Assembly (NCBI RefSeq): GCF_027587175.1
Contig: NZ_JAPCID010000055.1
Coordinates: forward strand, 1 to 45,545
Direction of reading: 5' to 3'
DNA from: Solirubrobacter deserti
GTDB taxonomy: Bacteria > Actinomycetota > Thermoleophilia > Solirubrobacterales > Solirubrobacteraceae
Length of the DNA stretch: 45,545 nucleotides
Shown: piece by piece, positions 7,408-14,574 of the stretch
How the letters are laid out: every line of letters starts with the position of its first letter
Position numbering within the stretch: the first letter of the stretch is position 1
Translations under genes and position numbers: made by a program
The notes under the pieces: model-generated
What the model saw: the letters and a program-made list of their open reading frames with translations, nothing else
The model's database searches: none
What the model was told of the DNA's origin: nothing

Positions 7408-8940
7408 ATGTTCTCGATGACTGAGACTTCCCGACGCCGCGCCCGGCGGCTGTTCGTGGTGGCCGCAGCCTGCGCTGCCCTGCCCACCGCGCCCGCGATC
7501 GCGGCCCCCGATCAGCTGTCGCTGATCGAAGACGAGAAGATCATGCTGGAGTCCGGACCTGAGATCCAGGCCCAGGCGCTCGATGAGGCCAAGGCGCTGG
7601 GCGCCGACATCATCCGCGCGAACGTGATCTGGGCTCGTTATGCGCCTTCTCCCACCTCGACGAAGAAGCCGAAAGGCTTCAGCGGACGCAAGCCTGAGGC
7701 CTACGGCGCGTCGTTCGCGATGCTCGACTCGCTGGTCGCGGGCGCGCAGGCGCGCGGCCTGCAGGTGCTGCTGACCCCGACGGGGCCGATCCCCGCCTGG
7801 GCGTCGCGCTGCAAGGGCTCCGCCGCCGCGCGCAAGGTCTGCAAGCCGGACCCCAAGCTGTTCGGCGACTTCGTGCGTGCGCTCGGCACCAAGTACCCGA
7901 CCGTCAAGCACTGGTCGATCTGGAACGAGCCGAACCTCAAGTCGTGGCTGAGCCCGCAGTACGAGGTCGTGGGCGGCGTCGCCGTCCAGCGCTCCGCGTC
8001 GCTGTACCGCTCGCTCGCCCGCTCGGCGATCTCCTCGCTGAGCGCCACGGGCCACAAGACGTCGACCGACCAGATCTGGCTCGGCGAGACGGCGCCGCTC
8101 GGCGACGACCCGTCCGGCTGCTCGGCCCAGCGCAAGCTGCGCGCGCCCAAGAGCTGCGCGACCCGCATCACCAAGACCTCGCCGGAGACGTTCCTGCGCG
8201 GCGTGTTCTGCCTGTCCAAGAGCGGCGGCAGCCTCGGCGGCGTGGAGGGCAAGGAGCAGTCCTGCTCGGGCTACAAGCGCCTCAACGTCAACGGCTACGC
8301 GCACCATCCGTACACGCGCGGCGGCTCGCGCCCGCCGCTGTCGAAGACCAACGCGGGTGAGATCACGATCGGCGTCGCCTCGCGCCTGACGCGCCTGCTC
8401 GACCAGGCGGGCAAGCGCAAGCGCATCCCGTCCAAGCTGCCCGTGCACTACACCGAGCACGGCTGGCAGACCAACCCGCCGGGCGTGAACGACATCTTCG
8501 CCGTCACGGACGCCCAGCAGGCCGAGTACATCAACCAGTCCGACTGGATCGCGTTCAACAACAACCGCGTCAAGACGGTCGCCCAGTACAAGATCGTCGA
8601 CGACGCGAGCATCGCCGCCGGGTTCCAGATGGGCCTGCGGCTGTTCAGCGGCGGCGCGCGCAAGGTCGCCTACGACGCCTACAAGCTCCCGATCTGGGTC
8701 GTCAAGAAGGGCTCTACCCTGACGGTCTACGGGCAGGTGCGCCCGGCTGACGCCGGTGCCGCCGGTACCGTGGACATCCAGAACGCGCCCGCGGGCTCCT
8801 CGTCGTTCAAGACCGTGACGTCCGTCCCCGTGACGAGCGCGAACGGCACCTTCACGGCCGAGGTCCCGGACACGGGCGGTCAGTGGCGGCTGAGCTGGAA
8901 CGGGCTCACGTCGCGCCAGGCGGAGGTAGCGACCAAGTGA
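7408..8940 (+). CDS. Secreted GH-A-clan glycosidase-like protein (copy 1)
   Basis: 510 residues. The N-terminus is a signal peptide (cleavage after AIA at about residue 32) with an arginine pair before the hydrophobic core, so Tat export is possible. The body is a (beta/alpha)8 cellulase-type barrel: W172-N-E174-P-N holds the presumed acid/base glutamate, and E350 in YTEHGWQT the presumed nucleophile. A C-terminal beta domain of about 85 residues (GSTLTVYGQVRPAD onwards) resembles a binding or Ig-like module. The layout recalls PslG-like enzymes that cut self-made exopolysaccharide, but the substrate is unknown. ATG at 7417 is an alternative start. It is the first gene of a three-gene operon with its own paralogue and a methyltransferase. 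Confidence 0.85.
   Translation: MFSMTETSRRRARRLFVVAAACAALPTAPAIAAPDQLSLIEDEKIMLESGPEIQAQALDEAKALGADIIRANVIWARYAPSPTSTKKPKGFSGRKPEAYGASFAMLDSLVAGAQARGLQVLLTPTGPIPAWASRCKGSAAARKVCKPDPKLFGDFVRALGTKYPTVKHWSIWNEPNLKSWLSPQYEVVGGVAVQRSASLYRSLARSAISSLSATGHKTSTDQIWLGETAPLGDDPSGCSAQRKLRAPKSCATRITKTSPETFLRGVFCLSKSGGSLGGVEGKEQSCSGYKRLNVNGYAHHPYTRGGSRPPLSKTNAGEITIGVASRLTRLLDQAGKRKRIPSKLPVHYTEHGWQTNPPGVNDIFAVTDAQQAEYINQSDWIAFNNNRVKTVAQYKIVDDASIAAGFQMGLRLFSGGARKVAYDAYKLPIWVVKKGSTLTVYGQVRPADAGAAGTVDIQNAPAGSSSFKTVTSVPVTSANGTFTAEVPDTGGQWRLSWNGLTSRQAEVATK
8922..8926 (+). promoter_or_regulatory. Ribosome binding site deciding the copy-2 glycosidase start
   Basis: GGAGG 10 nt upstream of the GTG at 8937, inside the end of the preceding gene. 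It fixes the start at the GTG that begins the signal peptide, rather than the upstream ATG at 8883. Confidence 0.7.
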
Positions 8941-10451
8941 AGCGTTTCATAGTGGCCGCCGCGGCGGCGATGTCCCTCCTCGGGGTGGCTCCGGCCGCCC
9001 ACGCGGCCACGTTCGAGTTCGGCATGGAGGACGAGGGCCTGCTGCTCTCGAACCCGCAGTCGGCTCCGCCCGCGGTCGCCGCGTGGCAGAAGCTGGGGGT
9101 GGACGTCGTCCGCATCCACGCTCGCTGGTGGGAGATCGCCCCCGCGCAGACCGCCACGACCAAGCCGGCCGGCTTCGACGCCGCCAACCCGGCCTCGCCG
9201 GGCTACGACTGGGTCCGGCTCGATCAGGCGGTCCAGCTCGTCCGCGCCAACAACATCCGGGTGATGCTCACCATCACCGGGCCGGGGCCGCTCTGGTCGA
9301 GCTCGCAGCCGGCCAAGCGCAACCCGCGCTGGAAGCCGGACCCGAAGGCGTTCGCGGACTTCTCGAAGGCCGTCGCGACGCGCTACAAGTCGCAGGTCGA
9401 TCGCTACCTGCTGTGGAACGAGCCCAACCAGAAGGGCTGGCTGCAGCCGCAGTGGGAGCGCGTCTCGGGCAAGTTCCAGGCGGTGTCGCCGCACGTCTAC
9501 CGCGGCCTGGTGCGCGCTGCGCAACCGGTGGTCAAGGCCGCCGACCCGGGCGCCGAGGTCGTGATCGGTGAGCTCGCGCCGGTCGGCAACCGGCCGATCA
9601 GCGCCGACACGCCGATGCGCCCGCTGCCGTTCCTGCGCTCGATGGGGTGCGTGGACGACAACTACCGGTCGGTCCGCAGCGGCCGCTGCAAGGGCTTCAA
9701 GGCGGCCAAGGGCGACACGCTCGGCTACCACCCGCACCCGAAGAAGTACGCGCCGGACCGGGTCAACAACGACCTCGACTCGGCGCAGTTCGGCGACCTC
9801 AAGCGGCTGTTCACGGCGATCGACAAGCTGCGCGCCCGCAAGGCGATCAGCATCTCGAAGACCATCCACCTGACCGAGTACGGCTACGAGACCTCACCGC
9901 CGGACCCGGCCTCGGGCGTGTCGACGGCGCTGCAGACCAAGTACCTGCAGCAGGCGGCCTACATCGCCTGGGCGACCAAGCGCGTGCGCGGCCTGTCCTT
10001 CTACCAGTGGGGCGACGAGCCGGTCCGCAACCTCGGCAGCGGCACCAAGCGCTACTCGGGCTGGCAGACGGGCCTGCTGTACAACGACGGCCAGCCCAAG
10101 CCCGTGCTGTCGGTGATGCCCGCGCCGTTCGTGATCGACCAGGCGCCGGGCGCCAGGTCCGCCGTCCTGTGGGGCCACGTCCGTGGCGAAGCGCAGGGCC
10201 AGGTCACGATCATGGTCCGCCCGAAGGGCTCCTCGGAGTTCACGGACGTGCAGACGCTCAACATCGGCGCCGACGGCGTCTGGTCACGCAAGCTCACGCC
10301 GCAGGCCGGCGCCGCCTATCGCTACGAGTGGACACCCAAGCCGACGCTCGAAGACCCGAACCCGCAGCCGCGCGTCTCGGGCATCGTCGACCTCGCCAAG
10401 ACGGACAAGAGCCGCTACAAGGCCGCCGTGGCCCTGGCCGCGGGCAGCTGA
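8937..10451 (+). CDS. Secreted GH-A-clan glycosidase-like protein (copy 2)
   Basis: 504 residues from a GTG that overlaps the stop of copy 1 (GTGA). This start gives a clean signal peptide of about 23 residues ending APAAHA, whereas starting at the ATG at 8883 would bury it. The fold and catalytic layout match copy 1: LLWNEPNQKGW with E162 as presumed acid/base and LTEYGYETSPPD with E314 as presumed nucleophile. A C-terminal beta-rich domain of about 100 residues follows. It is clearly paralogous to copy 1, so this is a tandem duplication retained with divergence. Substrate is unknown; cleavage of an extracellular or cell-surface polysaccharide is the likely role. Confidence 0.86.
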   Translation: MKRFIVAAAAAMSLLGVAPAAHAATFEFGMEDEGLLLSNPQSAPPAVAAWQKLGVDVVRIHARWWEIAPAQTATTKPAGFDAANPASPGYDWVRLDQAVQLVRANNIRVMLTITGPGPLWSSSQPAKRNPRWKPDPKAFADFSKAVATRYKSQVDRYLLWNEPNQKGWLQPQWERVSGKFQAVSPHVYRGLVRAAQPVVKAADPGAEVVIGELAPVGNRPISADTPMRPLPFLRSMGCVDDNYRSVRSGRCKGFKAAKGDTLGYHPHPKKYAPDRVNNDLDSAQFGDLKRLFTAIDKLRARKAISISKTIHLTEYGYETSPPDPASGVSTALQTKYLQQAAYIAWATKRVRGLSFYQWGDEPVRNLGSGTKRYSGWQTGLLYNDGQPKPVLSVMPAPFVIDQAPGARSAVLWGHVRGEAQGQVTIMVRPKGSSEFTDVQTLNIGADGVWSRKLTPQAGAAYRYEWTPKPTLEDPNPQPRVSGIVDLAKTDKSRYKAAVALAAGS

Positions 10452-11212
10452 TGACCCCGACCGCGCACCAGGATCCCGCCGCGTTCTACACCGCGGGCTA
10501 CTCGCTCGACGATCACGAGCGCAGCCTGAAGATGGGTCGCTGGCGGGCGATCGGGGCGCGGTCGAAGGCCGCTCACGCGGTCGAGCTGTGCTCCCGGGCG
10601 GGCGTGGAGCCCGCCCGGGTCGTCGAGATCGGCTGCGGCGACGGTGCGCTGCTCGCCGCGCTGTCGGAGCTGTGGCCGGCGGCGCGCTTCGACGGCTTCG
10701 AGCTCTCGGCGCCGGCCGTGGAGATCGCGCGCGGCCGCTCCATCCCCCGCGTCGAGCGCCTGGAGGCCTACGACGGCTCGCGCGTGCCCGTCGAGGACGG
10801 CGCGTACGACCTCGCGATCCTCTCGCACGTCCTCGAGCACGTGCCCGACCCGGAGCCCTTGCTGGCCGAGGCCGCGCGCGTCGCGCGGCACGTGCTCGTG
10901 GAGGTGCCGCTGGAGAACAACCGCAGCGCCGCCCGGCCGGCGAAGCGCGCCATCTCGGCGTCGATCGGGCACCTGCACGCCTTCGACCGGTCCTCGGTCC
11001 GCGCCCTGGCGGCCCGGGCGGGCGTGCGGCCCGTCGCCGAGCTGGCCGACCCGTTGGGTCACGAGCACCACGCGTTCTTCGCCGAGACGGCGAAGGCGCG
11101 CGTCGCCGCGGCGGCCAAGTGGGCCGTGCGCTCGCTGTCGCACCGCGCGCACGCGCCGAGCGCGGAGCGCTTCTTCACGGTGCACTACGCCGTGCTCGCC
11201 GAAGCGCGCTGA
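10451..11212 (+). CDS. SAM-dependent methyltransferase (class I)
   Basis: 253 residues; the ATG shares one base with the stop of the preceding glycosidase. Motif I is VVEIGCGDGALLAAL, the acidic post-I region is FDGFELSAPAVEIA, and LAILSHVLEHVPDPEPLL is the Methyltransf_11/23 motif seen in many sugar, lipid and quinone methyltransferases. There is no signal peptide, so it acts in the cytoplasm. Its coupling to two exported glycosidases suggests work on a surface glycan precursor, but that is only context. A hairpin at 11229-11248 follows the gene. Confidence 0.82.
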   Translation: MTPTAHQDPAAFYTAGYSLDDHERSLKMGRWRAIGARSKAAHAVELCSRAGVEPARVVEIGCGDGALLAALSELWPAARFDGFELSAPAVEIARGRSIPRVERLEAYDGSRVPVEDGAYDLAILSHVLEHVPDPEPLLAEAARVARHVLVEVPLENNRSAARPAKRAISASIGHLHAFDRSSVRALAARAGVRPVAELADPLGHEHHAFFAETAKARVAAAAKWAVRSLSHRAHAPSAERFFTVHYAVLAEAR

Positions 11213-11228
11213 TCGGCTGGCACGCCCG

Positions 11229-11248
11229 CTGACCGCGCGGGCGGTCAG
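11229..11248. terminator. Hairpin between convergent methyltransferase and ispG
   Basis: Perfect 8 bp inverted repeat CTGACCGC / GCGGTCAG with a 4 nt loop, 16 bp after the methyltransferase stop. There is no T-run; position between convergent genes supports a bidirectional terminator. Confidence 0.55.
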
Positions 11249-11293
11249 TTGACGACCTGTGCGGGGGTCAAGTGACCGATCGCCCGGTGACGA

Positions 11294-12535
11294 CTACACG
11301 CGCGTGAAGCGGCGGCCCGCGACCGGTGAGAGCGCCTCGTCGATCGCGTCCGCGTTCTCCTTGGTCTTCTCGGCCTCGAGCGCAGCCAGGCGCTCCGGCG
11401 TCATCGCCGTGAGGTCCTCTTCCTGAGCCAGCCAGGCGGCGGCCTCGGCGGCGGCGGCCGCGTCCCGCTCGACCTTCTTGCCCGAGGCGTAGTACTTGTC
11501 GATCTCGGCGAAGAGCTCGTCGACGAGGTTCTCCGTGGCGACCTTCTTGATCGGCTCGCCCTTGGAGTAGATCATCCCCATGTCCTTGGCGCCGGTGATG
11601 CCGAAGTCCGCGTGGCGGGCCTCGCCGATGCCGTTGACGGCGCAGCCGAGGACGGAGACCTCGATCGGGTCGTCATAGGCCTCCAGGCGGCGCTCGACCT
11701 CGGCGACGACGGAGTCCATGTCGAACTGGAGGCGGCCGCACGTCGGGCAGGCGATCAGGACGGGCCCGCGCTCACGGAGCTTGAGCGCCTTGAGGATCTC
11801 CCAGGCGACCTTGACCTCTTCCTCGGCGTGGAACGTCGAGAGCGAGATGCGGATGGTGTCGCCGATGCCGTCGGCCAGCAGCGTCCCGAGGCCGACCGCG
11901 CTCTTGAGCGAGCCGGACCACTTGGTGCCGGCCTCGGTGACGCCGAGGTGCAGCGGGTAGTCGATGCGCTGGCTGAGCAGGCGGTTCGCCGCGATCGTGT
12001 TCGGGACCGAGGTCGACTTGATCGAGACCTTGAAGTCCTCGAAGCGCAGTCGCTCCATCAGCTCGACGAACTCGGTGGCGGCCGTGACCAGCGCCTCGAC
12101 CGGGTTGGTCATCTCGAGCTCGTGCAGGTGCTTGGGCAGCGAGCCGGAGTTGACGCCGATGCGCATCGGCGTCCCGGCGGCGCGCGCTCGGTCGGCCACC
12201 TCGGCGACCTTCTCGGGCCCGCCGATGTTGCCCGGGTTGATGCGGATGCAGTGCGCGCCCGCGTCGATGGCCTTCAGCGCCAGCGTGTGGTTGAAGTGGA
12301 TGTCGGCGATGATCGGGATCGGCGACTCGCGCACGATCGTCTTGAGCGCCTCGACGTCCTTCTCGCGCGGCACCGCGCAGCGCACGATGTCGGCGCCGGC
12401 GTCCGCCACCCGGCGGATCTGGTCCATCGTGGCCTGGAGGTTGGCCGTTTCGGTCTTGGTCATCGTCTGGACCGCGACCGGAGCGCCCCCGCCGACCTGG
12501 ACACCACCGACGTTGACTGAGCGCTTGGAAGCCAT
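11294..12535 (-). CDS. ispG: 4-hydroxy-3-methylbut-2-en-1-yl diphosphate synthase
   Basis: 413 residues. It reduces methylerythritol cyclodiphosphate to HMBPP, the penultimate step of the MEP isoprenoid route. The N-terminal TIM barrel begins with GGVQVGGGAPVAVQTMTKTE. The Fe4S4 ligands are the two cysteines of IACPTCGRLQFD and the one in VLGCAVNGIGEARHADFG. After the usual end (about residue 350) comes a charged Ala/Glu tail of about 60 residues, longer than in common homologues. A TAAACT box lies 8 nt before the ATG. Dxr, the MEP entry enzyme, is encoded at 19648-20796, separated from ispG by an accessory cassette. Confidence 0.96.
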   Translation of the reverse strand: MASKRSVNVGGVQVGGGAPVAVQTMTKTETANLQATMDQIRRVADAGADIVRCAVPREKDVEALKTIVRESPIPIIADIHFNHTLALKAIDAGAHCIRINPGNIGGPEKVAEVADRARAAGTPMRIGVNSGSLPKHLHELEMTNPVEALVTAATEFVELMERLRFEDFKVSIKSTSVPNTIAANRLLSQRIDYPLHLGVTEAGTKWSGSLKSAVGLGTLLADGIGDTIRISLSTFHAEEEVKVAWEILKALKLRERGPVLIACPTCGRLQFDMDSVVAEVERRLEAYDDPIEVSVLGCAVNGIGEARHADFGITGAKDMGMIYSKGEPIKKVATENLVDELFAEIDKYYASGKKVERDAAAAAEAAAWLAQEEDLTAMTPERLAALEAEKTKENADAIDEALSPVAGRRFTRV

Positions 12536-12543
12536 CGACGACC

Positions 12544-12549
12544 AGTTTA
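12544..12549 (-). promoter_or_regulatory. Probable -10 box of ispG
   Basis: TAAACT on the minus strand, 8 nt before the ATG, with no Shine-Dalgarno. It mirrors an identical TAAACT serving the divergent MFS gene. The -35 region is weak. Confidence 0.45.
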
Positions 12550-12580
12550 GAGGTCGAAGACCCGCTCAAGTGTGAACGCC

Positions 12581-12609
12581 TTGAAGCCGAAAGATTCGGT
12601 GGCTAAACT
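12581..12609 (+). promoter_or_regulatory. Promoter of the MFS-marR operon with spacer palindrome
   Basis: TTGAAG (12581-12586), 17 nt spacer, TAAACT (12604-12609), then 14 nt to the ATG. Inside the spacer is the perfect palindrome CCGAA-AGA-TTCGG (12587-12599), a candidate operator for the MarR protein of the same operon. Confidence 0.6.
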
Positions 12610-12623
12610 TTGCGGGGTCAACT

Positions 12624-14033
12624 ATGAAACTGGAACCACACGTCAAGCGGATCGCGATCGCCGTCGTCCTCGGCGCGATCATGTCGATCCTCTCCACCAC
12701 GATCGTGAACGTGGCGCTTGAGACCTTGTCCGAGCAGCTGCACGCACCGCTGGACAACGTCCAATGGGTCGTCACCGGCTACATGCTCGCGCTCGCCGCG
12801 GTCATCCCCGCCTCCGGCTGGGCCGCCGCCCGCTTCGGCGCCCGCCGCCTCTACATCGCCTCCCTGCTGCTGTTCACGCTCGGCTCGCTGCTCTGCGGCC
12901 TGGCCTGGAACCTCGAGACGCTCGTCGGCGCGCGCGTGCTCCAGGGCCTCGCGGGTGGCCTGCTGCTCCCGATCGGCCAGATCGCGCTCGTCAAGGCTGC
13001 GGGCCCGCGCAACATGGCGCGCGTGATGAGCGCCATCGGCGTCCCGATGATCCTCGCTCCGATCTTCGGCCCCACGCTCGGCGGCCTGCTCGTCGAGCAC
13101 GTCAGCTGGCAGTCGATCTTCTTCATCAACATCCCGGTGGGCATCGGCGCCGCGATCGCCGCCTTCCGCCTGTTCCCGCACGACGAGGCGCAGGCCACCG
13201 AGCCACTCGACTTCCCGGGCCTCGCTCTTGTCGCCACCGGCCTGGTCGGCATCACCTACGGCCTCGCCGAGTCCGGCGCCGCCGGCTCGATGGCCGCGCC
13301 CGAGGTGCTGGTCCCGGCGCTCACCGGCGTCGCGCTCGTCGCCGCCTTCGTGATCCGCGCGCTGCGCATCCCGAACCCGCTGCTGGACGTGCGCCTGTAC
13401 GCCAACAAGGCGTTCAGCGCCGCCTCCGTGACCACGTTCGGCCTCGGCGCCGCGCTGTTCGGCGGCATGGTCCTGATGCCGCTCTACTTCCAGCTCGTCC
13501 GCGGCGAGGACGCCGTCATGACCGGCCTGCTGCTGATCCCGCAGGGCATCGGCGCCGCGCTCGCGATGGCCGCCTCCGGCCGCCTCACCGAGCGCCTCGG
13601 CGGCGGGCTCACCAGCCTGATGGGCGGCGCGATCATGATCGTCGCCACGCTGCCGTTCGTGCTGATCGACGCGACGACGTCCTACCTGACGCTCGACGCC
13701 GCCATGGTCGTGCGCGGCTTCGGCATCGGATTGTCGATGATGCCGGCCATGACCGCCGCCTACGCGACGCTCCGGCCCGAGCAGGTCAACGACGCCGCGC
13801 CGCAGCTCAACGTCCTCCAGCGCGTCGGTGGCTCGATCGGCACCGCCATCCTGACCGTCGTGCTCCAGAACGGCATCACGGCGAACACGCCCACCGCGAT
13901 CGCCGCCAGCTTCGCCCACACCTACTGGTGGGTCGTCGGCGTGAGCATCGTCGCGCTGCTGCCGACGGTCCTGCTGGCGATCGTCGAGCGCCGGACCCGG
14001 CGCGAGCCCGAAGCCACCCTGGTGACGGCATGA
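12624..14033 (+). CDS. MFS multidrug exporter, DHA2 (EmrB/QacA) family
   Basis: 469 residues with about 14 predicted membrane helices, the DHA2 arrangement. Motif A lies in the first cytoplasmic loop (GWAAARFGARRLYIA) and the antiporter motif C region reads GVPMILAPIFGPTLGGLL, followed by WQSIFFINIPVG. It is expected to expel drugs or lipophilic compounds using the proton gradient. It is co-transcribed with a downstream MarR regulator whose ATG overlaps the stop (ATGA). A palindrome in its promoter is a likely operator. Substrate cannot be predicted. Confidence 0.93.
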   Translation: MKLEPHVKRIAIAVVLGAIMSILSTTIVNVALETLSEQLHAPLDNVQWVVTGYMLALAAVIPASGWAAARFGARRLYIASLLLFTLGSLLCGLAWNLETLVGARVLQGLAGGLLLPIGQIALVKAAGPRNMARVMSAIGVPMILAPIFGPTLGGLLVEHVSWQSIFFINIPVGIGAAIAAFRLFPHDEAQATEPLDFPGLALVATGLVGITYGLAESGAAGSMAAPEVLVPALTGVALVAAFVIRALRIPNPLLDVRLYANKAFSAASVTTFGLGAALFGGMVLMPLYFQLVRGEDAVMTGLLLIPQGIGAALAMAASGRLTERLGGGLTSLMGGAIMIVATLPFVLIDATTSYLTLDAAMVVRGFGIGLSMMPAMTAAYATLRPEQVNDAAPQLNVLQRVGGSIGTAILTVVLQNGITANTPTAIAASFAHTYWWVVGVSIVALLPTVLLAIVERRTRREPEATLVTA

Positions 14034-14458
14034 GCCACGACGTCCGCGCCGCGATGAGCGAGCTGTTCGCCGCCGAGCGCCGCCTGCGCGGGCGCGACCC
14101 GCACCGCCCGGGCGAGCTTTCCGCCGCCCAGGTGCGCGCGCTGTTCCAGCTCGAGCGCGGTGAGGCGTGCACCGCGGGCGAGCTGGCCAAGCGCGCCGAC
14201 CTCTCCCCCGCGTCAATGACCGCGATGCTCGACCAGCTCGAGCAGACCGGGATGGTCGAGCGCCGGCGCAGCGACCGCGACCGGCGTCAGGTGATCGTCT
14301 CGCTCACCGACGCCGGCCACGAGACGCTCGCGGTCAAGCGCGCGAAGATCGAGCAGCGCACGGCCGAGGTGCTCGCGCCCTACAGCGACGAAGAGCTCGA
14401 CGCCGCGGTCCGCGTGATGCGGTCGCTCGCCGAGCTCCTCGATTCACTGGGGAGGTAG
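14030..14458 (+). CDS. MarR-family transcriptional regulator
   Basis: 142 residues; the ATG overlaps the exporter stop. The winged helix-turn-helix spans about residues 28-95: ELSAAQVRALFQL, TAGELAKRADLSPASMTAML as recognition helix, and the wing with the RSDRDRRQV arginines. The N- and C-terminal helices would form the dimer. Such regulators usually repress the exporter beside them and release DNA on binding its substrate. The palindrome at 12587-12599 is the natural candidate site. Confidence 0.9.
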   Translation: MSHDVRAAMSELFAAERRLRGRDPHRPGELSAAQVRALFQLERGEACTAGELAKRADLSPASMTAMLDQLEQTGMVERRRSDRDRRQVIVSLTDAGHETLAVKRAKIEQRTAEVLAPYSDEELDAAVRVMRSLAELLDSLGR

Positions 14459-14463
14459 GGTCA

Positions 14464-14484
14464 GCCCCCGCTGAAGATGGGGGC
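14464..14484. terminator. Hairpin after marR
   Basis: 6 bp stem GCCCCC / GGGGGC with a 9 nt loop, directly after the marR stop, without a T-run. The first of two hairpins between the convergent marR and chemoreceptor genes. Confidence 0.4.
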
Positions 14485-14535
14485 CTCCACGTAGTCCGTC
14501 GCGCCTGCCAAACGACAGACTTGACCTCCTCCGGG

Positions 14536-14560
14536 CGGCCACGGCTTCATCGCGTGGCCG
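14536..14560. terminator. Terminator between convergent marR and chemoreceptor genes
   Basis: 8 bp stem CGGCCACG / CGTGGCCG with a 9 nt loop; on the plus strand it is followed by a T-rich stretch ending CGTTTT. Placed between two convergent genes. Confidence 0.55.
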
Positions 14561-14574
14561 GCCGTTGTCTCGTT

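Noticed and set aside
8883-8936. Upstream ATG for the second glycosidase
   Set aside because: It would place 18 polar residues before the signal peptide; GGAGG and the GTG at 8937 fit better.
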